Part shown: one piece after another, positions 49,274 through 59,362 of the stretch | Numbering within the stretch: the first letter of the stretch is position 1 | Layout: each line of letters starts with the position of its first letter | Origin: Trichococcus patagoniensis | Lineage (GTDB): Bacteria; Bacillota; Bacilli; Lactobacillales; Aerococcaceae | DNA: 64,000 bases | Direction: 5' to 3' | Assembly: GCF_003051085.1 (NCBI RefSeq) | Contig: NZ_QAOM01000009.1 | Coordinates: 1-64,000 of the forward strand | Program-made: the position numbers and the translations under genes | Notes under the pieces: model-generated | What the model was told of the DNA's origin: nothing | Seen by the model: only the letters and a program-made list of their open reading frames with translations | The model's database searches: none

Positions 49274-50590
49274 GTGAAGACTATCGCAAAAAATAGACAT
49301 CTTTTCTTCTTGGCGCTTGTTCTGCTATTTGTCGGATTGGGCTCCTTCGGTACGGTAGCATTAGCCAACTATACTACGGTCAGCATCTCCGCCAGCATCG
49401 TAAATGTCCGGTCCGGTCCAGGCTTATCCTACGACATTATGACGCAAATACAAGGCGGTTCCTCAGTCAATGTTTTGGCTGACAAGAATGAATGGTACAA
49501 AGTCCGGCTTTCGGACGGAAGAATCGGTTGGGTTGCCAGCTGGCTGATCAACAACACCGAAATCGCAGCAACATCCGAATTATTGGCAACGGTCCTTGTC
49601 CCCTCCGCCAACGTTCGGAAAGAGAACAATGAAACATCCGAAGTTGTCGGAACGGCCAGTGAAGGCGAAAAATTCGCTCTGTTGTATGAAGAGAACGGCT
49701 GGAGCCAAATCCAATACAACAATAAAGTCGCTTGGATTCTGTCGGAACTGATCGAAATTTCACCAGGCAGCATCCAATTGGCGCCGGAAACAGTCGACAC
49801 CACCACGGTTGTTGCAGACGACGCCAATCCGAAAGTCATCATCACGATGGATGGCGTAAATGTCCGCAGTGGGCCAACTACCGGCAGCGCTATCCTGTTC
49901 ATTGCCGAAAAAGACGAAGAGTACGAACTGATCAGTGAATCCGGTGATTTCTATAAGATCCTTTATGAGGGCAATAAGGAAGGCTACGTCGCCTCCTGGT
50001 TGGTGGAAACATCCAAGTCGCTCAATACTCCCGTCACTGCGTCATCCACCACCACGCTAGCCGAAGCGACCATCGTAATCGATCCGGGCCATGGAGGAGA
50101 AGACCCAGGTGCGGAAGGGACTTATATTTACGAGAAGGAAGTAACACTCAAAACCGCTGAAGCGGTGGCTGACAAATTACGCAGTGCCGGAGCCAACGTC
50201 ATATTGACGCGCACCTCTGATGTCTACGTCACCTTGGAAGATCGGGCAGAAATGAGTAATGTCAACAACGCCGATCTGTTCATCAGCCTGCATTATGATT
50301 CCACCGCAAGCGGTACTTCCGCGACGGGTTTCACGACGTATTATTATGCTGATGCGGATATTCCGTTGGCAAATCTGGTCGATGATCACCTGGCCGACGC
50401 TTTGCCGTTGCAGGACAATGGTTCCAAATTCGGCGATTTCTTAGTCACACGCGAAAATGAGCAACCCTCCTTGTTGTTGGAGCTCGGCTATATGAACAAT
50501 GACTCCGACGTCAAGACCTTCAATTCCGATTATTATCGCTCGTTGGTGGCAGAAAGCATCTACCAAGCATTGACCGAATATTTCCAATAA
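49274..50590 (+). CDS. N-acetylmuramoyl-L-alanine amidase with three SH3b domains
   Basis: A 438-residue secreted or membrane-anchored peptidoglycan hydrolase. The hydrophobic export segment is HLFFLALVLLFVGLG. Three SH3b repeats follow, each with an NVRSGP- or NVRKEN-type start, and a C-terminal amidase_3 zinc domain with VIDPGHGGEDPG, the Glu in YEKEVTL, FISLHYDS and LLLELGYMNN as ligands and catalytic Glu. The GTG at 49274 is chosen because AAGGAG lies seven bases upstream. The Bacillus yrvJ gene has the same place next to rel-dtd and hisS. Confidence 0.94.
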   Translation: MKTIAKNRHLFFLALVLLFVGLGSFGTVALANYTTVSISASIVNVRSGPGLSYDIMTQIQGGSSVNVLADKNEWYKVRLSDGRIGWVASWLINNTEIAATSELLATVLVPSANVRKENNETSEVVGTASEGEKFALLYEENGWSQIQYNNKVAWILSELIEISPGSIQLAPETVDTTTVVADDANPKVIITMDGVNVRSGPTTGSAILFIAEKDEEYELISESGDFYKILYEGNKEGYVASWLVETSKSLNTPVTASSTTTLAEATIVIDPGHGGEDPGAEGTYIYEKEVTLKTAEAVADKLRSAGANVILTRTSDVYVTLEDRAEMSNVNNADLFISLHYDSTASGTSATGFTTYYYADADIPLANLVDDHLADALPLQDNGSKFGDFLVTRENEQPSLLLELGYMNNDSDVKTFNSDYYRSLVAESIYQALTEYFQ

Positions 50591-50613
50591 ACAAGAAAAG
50601 CTGAATAAGAAAA

Positions 50614-50659
50614 CAGAGTCAGCAGCTTGAACCATTCGAGGTTCAAGCTGCCGGCTCTG
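50614..50659. terminator. terminator shared by the amidase gene and dtd
   Basis: An 11-bp perfect inner stem (CAGCTTGAACC/GGTTCAAGCTG) and an outer CAGAG/CTCTG stem sit between convergent genes. It abuts the dtd stop codon. Confidence 0.75.
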
Positions 50660-51106
50660 TTATTTGTTTTTGGAATCGATGAGGATGGTTACGGGTCCAT
50701 CGTTGTTCAAACGGACAGACATGTGCGCACCGAACTTACCCGATGCCACAGGAAAACCTTCCGCTCTTAACAGCTCGTTGAACGCTTGGTAAAGGGCCTC
50801 CCCGGTTTCCGGAGGGGCCGCATTGGTGAAGCTTGGGCGATTCCCTTTTTTGGTATCAGCGAACAAAGTGAATTGGGATATTGAAAGGATGGCTCCATCC
50901 ACATCCTTCAAGGAGCGGTTCATTTTGCCCTCTTCATCTTCGAAAACCCGGAGATTCGAAACTTTACGGACGAGGTAGTGCACATCGTCTTGTGTGTCTT
51001 CCTTGCCGATGCCGACCAAAAGCATAAAGCCCTCACCTATTTCCCCGATGATTTCATCATCAACCGAGACGGATGCTTCCGTCACTTTCTGTACAACAAC
51101 ACGCAT
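50660..51106 (-). CDS. dtd: D-aminoacyl-tRNA deacylase
   Basis: A 148-residue proofreading enzyme that removes D-amino acids (and glycine) from tRNA. Family motifs [20 protein letters not shown] and the C-terminal [20 protein letters not shown] (the GP dipeptide that enforces chirality) are present. GAGGG precedes the ATG. It lies 22 bp after rel, a very conserved pair. Confidence 0.97.
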   Translation of the reverse strand: MRVVVQKVTEASVSVDDEIIGEIGEGFMLLVGIGKEDTQDDVHYLVRKVSNLRVFEDEEGKMNRSLKDVDGAILSISQFTLFADTKKGNRPSFTNAAPPETGEALYQAFNELLRAEGFPVASGKFGAHMSVRLNNDGPVTILIDSKNK

Positions 51107-51128
51107 AGCTGCCCTCGATTCATTTTGA

Positions 51129-53339
51129 TTAGGATGTGACCCTTCTGACAGTGTAGACGTCCGGGATATTTTTGATTTTATCGACGATTTTGTCCAGTTG
51201 GCTCAAGTTTTGTATTCCTATTTTCAACGTAATGACCGCAATTTTATTGCTGTCGACTTTCCCGTTTACGCTGCTGAGATTCTTGGTCATCGTATTGACC
51301 ACATGCAAAATTTCGTTCAACAGACCGGAGCGATTGTAGCCCTCGACCGTCAATTCGGTTTCGTAATCGATATTGGATGTGCCGGTATCTTCCCATTCGA
51401 CATCGATCAACCGGTCGCCGTGCTCTCCAGATACCTGAACATTCGGGCAATCTTTCCGGTGGACCGATATGCCGCGCCCTTTCGTGATATAGCCGACAAT
51501 TTCATCCCCCGGGACCGGATTGCAGCAATGGCTGATGCGTATCAGCAGATTGTCCACTCCTTGTATGACTACGCCGCCTTCATGACGGATTTTCATTTTA
51601 GGATTATCTTTTTTCGTTTTTTGCTCAATCGTGTCCAGCTGTTGTTCCGCTTTATGCTTGTCCCGCTCACGGCGGGCTTTTTCGGTCAAACGGTTCGATA
51701 CGATGAATGCAGACAATTCGCCGAAGCCGATGGCGGCATAGAGGTCATCTTCCGAATTCACATTGAAGCGATTCAACAAATCTTTGATCGCCAGTTTCGT
51801 CAGGAATTCCTTCGGCGAAAACTCCATTTCCACCAATTGTTTTTCCAGCATATCCCGGCCTTTGATCACATGTCCATCGCGGTCCTGCAGCTTGAAGTAG
51901 CGTTTGATTTTATTTTTTGCCTTGCTGGTGGAAACCAAGTTGACCCAGTCCCTGCTTGGACCGAATGAGTTCGGGGATGTCATCACTTCGATGATATCGC
52001 CATTCTGCAGCTTGTAATTCAAAGGGACGATCTTTCCGTTGACTTTTGCCCCGATGGTTTTATGTCCGATTTCGGTATGGATGTTATAGGCGAAATCCAA
52101 CGGACCGGCACCCGATGGCAATTCAACGACATCGCCTTTCGGAGTGAAGACATACACCTTATCCTTGAAGATATCCTCCTTGACGCTTTCGACGAACTCG
52201 CTGGCGTTTTTGGAATCATCCTGCAAGTCGATCAGATCGCGGAACCAATCGATCTGATGGGGCATTTTATCCGGATCGATTTTTTTGGTGATGCCCTCTT
52301 TGTATGCCCAGTGAGCCGCAACCCCATATTCCGCGACTTGGTGCATTTCGATTGTCCGGATCTGGATTTCGACAGGCGTGCCTTGCGTCCCGATGACGGT
52401 CGTGTGCAGCGACTGATACATATTCGCTTTGGGCATGGCGATATAGTCTTTGAATCGGCCCGGCATTGGTTTCCATTTTGTGTGGATGGCCCCCAAAACG
52501 GCATAACAGTCTTTGATGGAATGGACGATGACACGGATAGCCAACAGATCATAGATTTCCGTGAACTGTTTCTTATGGTCCTTCATTTTTCGGTAGATGG
52601 AGTTGATGTGCTTCGGTCTTCCGTAGATGTCGGCTTCAATTTCCAATTCATCGATTGAATCTTTGATTTTGTTGATCGTATCCTTGATGTACAGTTCCCG
52701 TTCATCTCGTTTGCTGTTCATCAGATGCACGATCCGGTAATATTGCTGTGGATTCAGATATCTGAGCGAAGTATCCTCCAATTCCCATTTGATCCGGTTC
52801 ATACCTAAACGGTGGGCTAAGGGCGCATAAATTTCCAGTGTCTCATTGGAAATGGTCCGTTGTTTTTCCGGCTTGTGGTATTTCAGCGTGCGCATGTTGT
52901 GTAATCTATCCGCGAGCTTCACCATGATGATCCGCAGATCCTTCGCCATGGCCATCAACATTTTACGGTGATTTTCGGCCTGTTGCTCTTCATGCGACTT
53001 GTATTCGATCTTCCCCAACTTCGTGACGCCATCCACCAAGATGGCTACGGTTTTGGAAAATTCGCGTTCAATATCCTCTAAGGTATATTCTGTATCTTCC
53101 ACAACATCATGCAAAAATCCTGTTGCAATCGTTTCTGGATCTAATTTCAAATCTGCCAATATCGCTGCGACTTGGGTCGGATGAACGAAGTACTCCTCGC
53201 CGGACTTCCGCATCTGTCCGCTATGAGCTTCCCTGGCAAAATCACACGCTTTTTGGACAAATGCCACATGGGTTTCATTCATATATTCCGCGCATAGCTG
53301 CACAACCTCTTCAGGTGAATAGGTTTTGATTTTCGGCAT
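51129..53339 (-). CDS. rel: bifunctional (p)ppGpp synthetase/hydrolase Rel
   Basis: A 736-residue long RSH enzyme of the stringent response. The N-terminal HD hydrolase ([17 protein letters not shown]), the synthetase domain ([20 protein letters not shown]), then TGS ([20 protein letters not shown]), a Cys-containing segment ([11 protein letters not shown]) and a C-terminal ACT domain are all seen. The ATG at 53339 (MPKIKTYS) has CAGGAG seven bases upstream, so the 30-residue upstream extension is rejected. Candidate -10 TATAAT elements lie in the 180-bp leader. Confidence 0.97.
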   Translation of the reverse strand: MPKIKTYSPEEVVQLCAEYMNETHVAFVQKACDFAREAHSGQMRKSGEEYFVHPTQVAAILADLKLDPETIATGFLHDVVEDTEYTLEDIEREFSKTVAILVDGVTKLGKIEYKSHEEQQAENHRKMLMAMAKDLRIIMVKLADRLHNMRTLKYHKPEKQRTISNETLEIYAPLAHRLGMNRIKWELEDTSLRYLNPQQYYRIVHLMNSKRDERELYIKDTINKIKDSIDELEIEADIYGRPKHINSIYRKMKDHKKQFTEIYDLLAIRVIVHSIKDCYAVLGAIHTKWKPMPGRFKDYIAMPKANMYQSLHTTVIGTQGTPVEIQIRTIEMHQVAEYGVAAHWAYKEGITKKIDPDKMPHQIDWFRDLIDLQDDSKNASEFVESVKEDIFKDKVYVFTPKGDVVELPSGAGPLDFAYNIHTEIGHKTIGAKVNGKIVPLNYKLQNGDIIEVMTSPNSFGPSRDWVNLVSTSKAKNKIKRYFKLQDRDGHVIKGRDMLEKQLVEMEFSPKEFLTKLAIKDLLNRFNVNSEDDLYAAIGFGELSAFIVSNRLTEKARRERDKHKAEQQLDTIEQKTKKDNPKMKIRHEGGVVIQGVDNLLIRISHCCNPVPGDEIVGYITKGRGISVHRKDCPNVQVSGEHGDRLIDVEWEDTGTSNIDYETELTVEGYNRSGLLNEILHVVNTMTKNLSSVNGKVDSNKIAVITLKIGIQNLSQLDKIVDKIKNIPDVYTVRRVTS

Positions 53340-53524
53340 GTTGTCACTCCTGACTCTTAGGATTATGTATTTACTTACTGCGATTCCGCACGCAAACGGA
53401 AAAGCTGCTGAATATATCATATTTTGCAAACGAAAAAGTGAATATATTTCCCTTTATTATACTGTAAATCGGAACGATGCGCCATCAACAAATATCTTCT
53501 ATTTACAAGCACCAAGCATCATAA

Positions 53525-53569
53525 AAACCTTGAAGGACAGCTTCATAAAAAAGAAGTCCTTCAAGGTTT
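53525..53569 (-). terminator. terminator after deoC
   Basis: A perfect 14-bp stem (53525-53538 with 53556-53569) with a 17-base loop and T-rich sequence following on the minus strand. Confidence 0.8.
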
Positions 53570-53615
53570 CCTTGATCATTCGATTATTCGGATGCAAATC
53601 GAGTATCCGTTACAT

Positions 53616-54281
53616 TTATTTTGCCGCAAGCCAACCATCGACGATTTTTTTGCCGCTGGAAGTGCCCAAGCGCGTTGCTCCGGCTGCGATGAAAGCCAAT
53701 GCATCTTCATACGTGCGCACTCCGCCGCTTGCTTTGACGTCCATCACAGGACCGACTGTCTTGCGCATCAGTGCGATATCCTCCAATGTTGCGCCACCTG
53801 TTGAAAAACCGGTGGATGTCTTGACAAAGTCGGCGCCTGCCTTTTGAGCCAACTGGCAAGCGATGACTTTTTCATCATCAGTCAACAGGCACGTCTCGAT
53901 GATGACCTTCAGGATTGCCTTGCCTTTGACGGCTTCGACCAAAGCTGCGATTTCATGTTCAACTGTTTGGTAATTGCCATCCTTCAAAGCTCCGATATTG
54001 ATGACCATATCGACTTCATCGGCACCGTTCTGTACCGCCTGTTTCGCTTCAAATGTCTTCACTTCTGCCGTATTGGCGCCATGCGGAAAACCGACGACGG
54101 TACAGACAAGCACATCCGAACCGGTCAGGAAGGCTTCAACCTTTTTGACCCAGAAGGGTTGTACACAAACGGATTTGAAGTCGTATTCCTTCGCTTCTTC
54201 GCAAAGGGCTTTGATTTCCTCCTCTGTCGCATCTTGTCTTAATAACGTGTGATCGATGTATTTGTTTAATTTTTCAACCAT
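53616..54281 (-). CDS. deoC: deoxyribose-phosphate aldolase
   Basis: A 221-residue class I aldolase that splits deoxyribose-5-phosphate into glyceraldehyde-3-phosphate and acetaldehyde in nucleoside catabolism. The Schiff-base lysine is in [32 protein letters not shown] is typical of the start. It overlaps the end of rsmE by eight bases, an unusual operon link for deoC, which more often lies with other nucleoside genes. Ends at the terminator 53525-53569. Confidence 0.97.
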   Translation of the reverse strand: MVEKLNKYIDHTLLRQDATEEEIKALCEEAKEYDFKSVCVQPFWVKKVEAFLTGSDVLVCTVVGFPHGANTAEVKTFEAKQAVQNGADEVDMVINIGALKDGNYQTVEHEIAALVEAVKGKAILKVIIETCLLTDDEKVIACQLAQKAGADFVKTSTGFSTGGATLEDIALMRKTVGPVMDVKASGGVRTYEDALAFIAAGATRLGTSSGKKIVDGWLAAK

Positions 54282-55050
54282 GTTTATCTGCTCCTTTTCT
54301 TAATTCCATTTCATAGGATACTGCTGACAATGCATACAAGGGTGCTGTCTCAGCCCGTAAAATCCTCGGTCCCAACGCACAGCTTTTATGGCCGGCTTGT
54401 CTGAAAGCCGCCAGCTCTTCCGGCGCCAATCCGCCTTCAGGGCCGAACACAAACAATAACGAATCGCCCGGTTCAAGTTTTTCCAATATGTCCACCAAGA
54501 TGCTGCCTTCGCCGGCCTTTGCATCCTCTTCATAGGCAACCAACACTTTGCTGTATTTTGCCGCTTCCGCCAGCAACTCTTTGAGGTTGTGGACAGGATG
54601 CACAAACGGCTCTTTTTGACGGTGCGATTGCTCCGCTGCCTCTTTCGCAATTTTCTGCAGGCGCTGCTGTTTTTTTGCGCTTTTGTCCGCTGTCCACTTC
54701 ACAACCGCATTTTTTGCTGCGAAAGGGATGAAGGCTGCCGCACCCAACTCTGTGCCCTTCTGGACGATGTATTCCAGCTTGTCGCCCTTCGGCAATCCGC
54801 AGGCAATCGTAATCTCGACCGGAAGTTCCGTGGAGCGGTCTTCATCGGCCACCCACTTCAAACCGACCGTATTTGCGGATATATCGGTGATTTCCGCAAC
54901 GAACGAAATCCCGGAGTTGTCGGCCAAATATACCTGCTCCCCCGGTTTCATGCGCATCACATGCACCATATGGTGATGGAAATCATCCGACAAAATGATC
55001 GGCTGCGTTTGATAATCTTTTGTTAGAGGCGGAATGATGTATCGTTGCAT
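54274..55050 (-). CDS. rsmE: 16S rRNA (uracil1498-N3)-methyltransferase
   Basis: A 258-residue SPOUT methyltransferase. It has an N-terminal PUA-like part ([38 protein letters not shown]) and a C-terminal knotted SAM site with [16 protein letters not shown] and [17 protein letters not shown]. Four bases after prmA, and the pair prmA-rsmE is widely conserved. Confidence 0.97.
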   Translation of the reverse strand: MQRYIIPPLTKDYQTQPIILSDDFHHHMVHVMRMKPGEQVYLADNSGISFVAEITDISANTVGLKWVADEDRSTELPVEITIACGLPKGDKLEYIVQKGTELGAAAFIPFAAKNAVVKWTADKSAKKQQRLQKIAKEAAEQSHRQKEPFVHPVHNLKELLAEAAKYSKVLVAYEEDAKAGEGSILVDILEKLEPGDSLLFVFGPEGGLAPEELAAFRQAGHKSCALGPRILRAETAPLYALSAVSYEMELRKGADKHG

Positions 55051-55053
55051 GCC

Positions 55054-56004
55054 TCAAGCCTCCACATTTTTTGTGCAGATCAGGCAAACCCAATCTTTCA
55101 TTTGCTTTTCTTGCTCGATTTCAAAGCCATTGCTGATCAAGGCTTCGATCAGTTCCTCTTTCTTCGAATCGATGATGCCCGAAAGGATGAAATAGCCATC
55201 ATCCTTGAGGTTCTTGTAGGCATCGGGAAGCAATAGCAGAAGGATTTCCGCCAGGATATTCGCAACAATGATGTCCGCTTGCTGATCGGCAATCCCTACC
55301 AAAAGGTTGTTCTCTTTCACGATGACGTCCGAAGCATAGGCATTATAAGCGATGTTCTCTTTGGAAACACGTGTGGCGATTTCATCGATATCGTAGGCAT
55401 AGACAGTGTCTGCGCCCATTGCCTTAGCTGCGATGCTCAAAACGCCCGACCCGGTTCCGACATCGATCACTTTTTCGCCCCCACGCATCACTGCTTCAAG
55501 CGCTTCGATCGACAGACGCGTCGTAGGATGCGTTCCGGTTCCGAAGGCCATCCCCGGATCCAATTGAATCAGCATTTCTTTTTCATCTTCAGGCGTGTAT
55601 TCTTCCCAATAAGGTACAATCGTCAAAAAGCGCGTCAGTCGGATCGGATGGAAATATTCTTTCCAGGAATTTTCCCAATCCTCTTCCTTCACTTGGTTGA
55701 TCTGCAGCTCATTCTTCCCGATTTTCAGATCAATTTTCTCCAGTTCCGCCAACTGTTCTTTGATGAACAACACAGTGTCCTGGAAACCCGCGTTGTTCGG
55801 ATAATAAGCCATGATGTAGACTGCATGCCCTTCCTCAGGCAACGCACGTTCCTCTTTTATCTGGCCGAAACCATCATCCTGCAGATTGACGAAGTCCAAT
55901 TCGTCATCTATCGCGACGCCTTTCGCACCGGCTTCCATCAATATATTTGATACAGCCTCAACCGCTTCTGTAGCAGTCACAACCTTCACTTCATTCCATT
56001 CCAT
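55054..56004 (-). CDS. prmA: ribosomal protein L11 methyltransferase
   Basis: A 316-residue SAM-dependent enzyme that methylates L11. It has an N-terminal substrate-binding domain and a C-terminal Rossmann domain with PGMAFGTGTHPTTRLSIEAL, VIDVGTGSGVLSIAA and IVANILAEILL. The ATG at 56004 has AAAGGTGA six bases upstream. Downstream is rsmE, upstream DUF3013. Confidence 0.97.
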   Translation of the reverse strand: MEWNEVKVVTATEAVEAVSNILMEAGAKGVAIDDELDFVNLQDDGFGQIKEERALPEEGHAVYIMAYYPNNAGFQDTVLFIKEQLAELEKIDLKIGKNELQINQVKEEDWENSWKEYFHPIRLTRFLTIVPYWEEYTPEDEKEMLIQLDPGMAFGTGTHPTTRLSIEALEAVMRGGEKVIDVGTGSGVLSIAAKAMGADTVYAYDIDEIATRVSKENIAYNAYASDVIVKENNLLVGIADQQADIIVANILAEILLLLLPDAYKNLKDDGYFILSGIIDSKKEELIEALISNGFEIEQEKQMKDWVCLICTKNVEA

Positions 56005-56025
56005 TTGCAATCACCTTTCCTATCA

Positions 56026-56508
56026 TTAAGGGTAACGATAATACGTTTCATCATATCTACCTATTTCCTTCAGTGTTTCGATTGTCTGCATAAAATTCAG
56101 CTCATTCCAATGCAATTCGAAGCTGGAGTCGCCTTCGTTATTAAGAAAATCCCTGAGTTTGCTGTTAGCTTCGCCAACCGTCAGGCGTATGTTCTTGACC
56201 ACTGCTTCAGCCAATCCGCCTTGGATCCCTTTTTTCCGATCGAAGGGAATGCCGGCCAAATACTCCTCTGTTTTGATTTTTGAGGATGCACGATCATAGA
56301 ACAAAACGGAATCTTCAAAAACGAACCGATCTTCATGATTCGAATGGCCAAATATATCAGAAATACTGTTGTCTGGAGGATAACTGACTTCTAATAATAA
56401 CACAATTTCGACTGTATGGAAGGGTTTATGCCACTCCAATCGCCATTCGCAAGGCAAGTGCTGCTCTTCCAATTCATCGTGGATCTTGTCGATCATACTT
56501 TTATCCAT
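56026..56508 (-). CDS. DUF3013 family protein
   Basis: A 160-residue acidic protein matching the DUF3013 family of Lactobacillales, commonly next to prmA. Seen are HLPCEWRLEWHKPFHTVEIV, the FEDSVLFYD segment and an aromatic C-terminus (YDETYYRYP). No catalytic motif, signal or membrane segment is apparent. Function unknown. GAGGTGG precedes the ATG. First gene of the DUF3013-prmA-rsmE-deoC operon, divergent from the small gene at 56732. Confidence 0.8.
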   Translation of the reverse strand: MDKSMIDKIHDELEEQHLPCEWRLEWHKPFHTVEIVLLLEVSYPPDNSISDIFGHSNHEDRFVFEDSVLFYDRASSKIKTEEYLAGIPFDRKKGIQGGLAEAVVKNIRLTVGEANSKLRDFLNNEGDSSFELHWNELNFMQTIETLKEIGRYDETYYRYP

Positions 56509-56731
56509 TTTCTTCCACCTCTTTTTCGTTTCGGCATTGCTTTAATGGCTGTGTACCGCCTCGGAATGAAGCTCTCAATCCATTGTAGCAAAAAACCGGA
56601 AAAAGATATATTCCGGGCTATGCATCAGCTGAGCATTTAACGAAAAACGGCACGCGAAGTGCAGGGAACGATTTATTAAAGGGTCGGTTTGTGATATATT
56701 TAGGTCAGGAAAAAAGTTGGAGGGATATTTC

Positions 56732-57106
56732 ATGACAGAACAATCAGAGATCAGACAATCCATCGATTACTTAGTGACGCGCATCGCCCGTGATTACCAG
56801 AAAGCAGAATACAAAGAAAGCTTGAAAGTCCAGATTCCATTCGGTCGAAGGGCTGAAATAGCGTTGGAAGATGATTACCTTACAGCGGATGAAAAAATCA
56901 TTTTCGAAGATGGCATCGATCCGGCCACAAAAAGCGAATTCTTCAAAGAGGTCCTGCAATCCAAAACGGATAAAGTCTTCAAGAGTTTTCTGTTGGAGAT
57001 TTTCGGCAAGCAACCTGTTCTTAATGAAAATTTATCCATCACGACAACCAACTCCGGAAACAAGCACTACATCATCATCAATTTCCAAGGAGCTATGCCC
57101 TATTAG
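56732..57106 (+). CDS. uncharacterised 124-residue protein
   Basis: I do not recognise a family. The start is ATG 56732, with GGAGGG seven bases upstream. A plausible promoter (-10 TATATT near 56695, weak -35 TTTATT) is present. The protein is charged and soluble, with an N-terminal helical part (EQSEIRQSIDYLVTRIARDY), a middle acidic part (EIALEDDYLTADEKIIFEDG) and a C-terminal strand-like NKHYIIINFQG. Codon use resembles the neighbouring core genes. It stands alone between the divergent DUF3013 gene and gpsB. Confidence 0.7.
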   Translation: MTEQSEIRQSIDYLVTRIARDYQKAEYKESLKVQIPFGRRAEIALEDDYLTADEKIIFEDGIDPATKSEFFKEVLQSKTDKVFKSFLLEIFGKQPVLNENLSITTTNSGNKHYIIINFQGAMPY

Positions 57107-57228
57107 GCTTTCCAATCACTTAGGTCTTTCCTGAACAGCGACGGGGACAATAAAAAAATAGGTTGAGTTTATGCGAAAAGCCTGATATGATGTTGATTAG
57201 AATATTTGCTTATTAATATTACGATTTT

Positions 57229-57238
57229 ATGCTATACT
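57229..57238 (+). promoter_or_regulatory. extended -10 promoter element of gpsB
   Basis: TATACT (57233-57238) is preceded by TGC, giving an extended -10. No good -35 is found at normal spacing. It lies 38 bp before the gpsB start. Confidence 0.45.
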
Positions 57239-57275
57239 GTTTAGGTAACAAGGACAACTAACGAGGTGTGCAAAT

Positions 57276-57617
57276 ATGGCAGATAAAAATCTAACAACTA
57301 AAGATATTCTGCAAAAAGAATTCAAAAGCGCTATGAGAGGCTATAATGTTGCAGAAGTCGATGAATATCTGGATATGATCATAAGAGATTATGAATCTTA
57401 TCAAAAAGATCTTTCTTATCTTCAAAGCGAGAATGAACGTTTGATGAGCCGTGTGGATGAGTTGACGAAGCAAGCAGTTTTAGCTAAGCCGACCCAATCG
57501 AATGTATCATCAGTCGGCAGCGGTGTAACGAATTTTGATATTCTGAAACGTCTTTCCAATTTGGAGAAACATGTATTCGGTTCAAAACTGGATGAAACCA
57601 ACGAAGAAGCAAACTAG
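57276..57617 (+). CDS. gpsB: cell-cycle protein GpsB
   Basis: A 113-residue cytoplasmic adaptor that links division and peptidoglycan synthases. The DivIVA-like N-terminal domain shows TTKDILQKEFKSAMRGYNVA and EVDEYLDMIIRDYE, followed by a coiled coil (SYLQSENERLMSRVDELTK), a variable linker and the C-terminal helix FDILKRLSNLEKHVFG. GAGGTG precedes the ATG. Directly followed by rnpB, the common order in Lactobacillales. Confidence 0.97.
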   Translation: MADKNLTTKDILQKEFKSAMRGYNVAEVDEYLDMIIRDYESYQKDLSYLQSENERLMSRVDELTKQAVLAKPTQSNVSSVGSGVTNFDILKRLSNLEKHVFGSKLDETNEEAN

Positions 57618-57630
57618 CATCAAAAAACAT

Positions 57631-58010
57631 TTGTAAATTTCGGGTAATTGCGGTCTCCTTCATGGAGGCTGAGGAAAGTCCATGCTCGCACAAGCTGAGA
57701 TGCTTGTAGTGTTCGTGCTTAGCGAAACAATAAGCTAAGGCAATCGATAGATTGACGGCAGAAAAAAAGGCTAAGGGCTCTGCCTATGCCTGAGTATTCT
57801 TGAAAGTGCCACAGTGACGAAGCAGACGGGGAAACCTTTCTGGTGGAACGCGGTAAACCCCTCGAGCGAGCAACCCAAACTTTGGTAGGGGCACTCTTTC
57901 CAAGGAAATGAACGAGGGAAAGAGGCAGAAATGCAGATAGATAATTACCTCCGCCATCAGAGGCCTGGCTCCGATGGCGCGACAGAACATGGCTTACAGA
58001 AATTTACAAA
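57631..58010 (+). ncRNA. rnpB: RNase P RNA, class B
   Basis: The catalytic RNA that cuts 5' leaders from tRNA precursors. Conserved region I GAGGAAAGTCC is at 57671-57681 and the matching end ACAGAACATGGCTTAC at 57982-57997. The outer arms TTGTAAATTT (57631-57640) and AAATTTACAA (58000-58009) pair as P1. The length of about 380 bases fits Firmicute class B. It starts right after gpsB. Confidence 0.97.
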
Positions 58011-58046
58011 TCAGGCTTTTTTTCTTCAAAAAGAATACGATCGAGG

Positions 58047-58076
58047 ATGGGACAAGCTAATTTTTGTCCCATTTTT
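58047..58076 (+). terminator. terminator after rnpB
   Basis: A perfect 8-bp stem ATGGGACA (58047-58054) with TGTCCCAT (58065-58072), followed by TTTT. Confidence 0.75.
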
Positions 58077-58123
58077 CGTGCATTATCCGGCAATTTCTAA
58101 GGCAAAACAATAAGGAGCAACAA

Positions 58124-59296
58124 ATGAAAACATATCAATTAATGGCTACGGCCGCAAGTGGCATCGAAGCCATCACCGGCAATGAGCTGAAAAAAATGGG
58201 CTACAACGTCCAGGTCGAGAACGGCAAAGCCTACTTCTCCGGTACGGAAGCGGACATCATCACCACCAATCTGTGGCTGCGCACCGCTGACCGCATCAAA
58301 ATTGTATTCGGCAAATTCGAAGCAAAAACTTTTGATGATCTTTTCGAGCAAACGAAAGCTTTGCCGTGGGAACAAATCCTACCGATGGATGCGGAATTCC
58401 CTGTTTCCGGCAAATCGCAAAAGTCGACCTTGTACAGTGTGCCCGATTGCCAAGCGATCGTCAAAAAGGCCATAGTCAACCGCCTGAGTGAATACTATCA
58501 CCGTCGTACCCGTTTGCCTGAATCCGGCGCACTCTATCCGATCGAAGTGGCCATCAATAAGGATGAAGTGATCCTGACGATCGACACGAGCGGTTCCAGC
58601 CTTTTCAAACGCGGTTATCGTTCCGAAAAAGGTGGCGCACCCTTGAAGGAAAATATGGCAGCCGCTTTGGTGATGTTGACCAATTGGTTCCCTGACCGTC
58701 CCTTCTACGACCCAACTTGCGGTTCCGGCACGATTCCAATCGAAGCGGCCTTGATCGGCCTGAACATCGCTCCAGGATTGAAGCGCTCATTCCCTTCCGA
58801 AGAATGGAACATTTTCGAAGAAGGTTTATGGGATCGCATCCGCAATGAAGCAAAAGCTGCGGCGAACTTCGATGTGAAGTTGGATATCGGCGGTTCGGAC
58901 ATCGATCCGCATGTCATCGCCATCGCGAAGAGCAATGCCGAAAAAGCAGGCGTTGCGGATTATGTCACTTTCAAACAGTTGGCTTTGGCCGACTTCACAA
59001 CAACCAAGGAATACGGCACGATCGTCTGCAACCCGCCCTACGGTGAGCGTCTTTCCGATCAGGAAGAGATCGAGATACTCTACAAAGAGATGGGCCAAGT
59101 TTTCCGTCCGATGAAGACATGGAGCAAATACATCCTGACAAGCGAATTGCTTTTCGAAGAATTCTACGGCGAAAGAGCCACGAAAAAACGCAAACTCTAC
59201 AACGGCAGATTGCGTACCGATTTCTTCCAATATTGGGGAACGCGCCCGCCAAGAATCAAAAAAGAGCTTGACGTCAGCGAAACCAAAGAAAAATAA
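58124..59296 (+). CDS. THUMP-domain 23S rRNA (guanine-N2) methyltransferase (RlmL N-type/YpsC)
   Basis: A 390-residue class I methyltransferase. It has an N-terminal ferredoxin-like and THUMP RNA-binding region (TYQLMATAASGIEAITGNEL, LYSVPDCQAIVKKAIVNRLS) and a Rossmann domain with DPTCGSGTIPIEAAL and the N-methyltransferase motif NPPYGERL. The ATG at 58124 has AAGGAG six bases upstream. The gpsB-rnpB-ypsC order is conserved in Firmicutes. Confidence 0.95.
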   Translation: MKTYQLMATAASGIEAITGNELKKMGYNVQVENGKAYFSGTEADIITTNLWLRTADRIKIVFGKFEAKTFDDLFEQTKALPWEQILPMDAEFPVSGKSQKSTLYSVPDCQAIVKKAIVNRLSEYYHRRTRLPESGALYPIEVAINKDEVILTIDTSGSSLFKRGYRSEKGGAPLKENMAAALVMLTNWFPDRPFYDPTCGSGTIPIEAALIGLNIAPGLKRSFPSEEWNIFEEGLWDRIRNEAKAAANFDVKLDIGGSDIDPHVIAIAKSNAEKAGVADYVTFKQLALADFTTTKEYGTIVCNPPYGERLSDQEEIEILYKEMGQVFRPMKTWSKYILTSELLFEEFYGERATKKRKLYNGRLRTDFFQYWGTRPPRIKKELDVSETKEK

Positions 59297-59311
59297 TTTT
59301 TTCAAATAAAT

Positions 59312-59362
59312 AAAAGCAGTCTGAAGGCCCCGCATCAGCGAGGGTGTTCAGACTGCTTTTTT
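59312..59362. terminator. terminator after the THUMP methyltransferase gene
   Basis: A perfect 14-bp outer stem (59312-59325 with 59347-59360) with a GC-rich inner part, and T residues following on the + strand. Confidence 0.85.

Noticed and set aside
49003-49368. 121-codon minus strand frame upstream of hisS
   Set aside because: It overlaps the hisS promoter and the start of the amidase gene and has no ribosome binding site.
51198-51968. 256-codon + strand frame opposite rel
   Set aside because: Antisense shadow of the Rel C-terminal domains, with no ribosome binding site.
53340-53429. 30-residue N-terminal extension of Rel
   Set aside because: A good ribosome binding site precedes the internal ATG at 53339, and family members start there.
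57931-58113. Short + strand frame covering the end of rnpB
   Set aside because: The region is clearly RNase P RNA with its conserved 3' motif and terminator.
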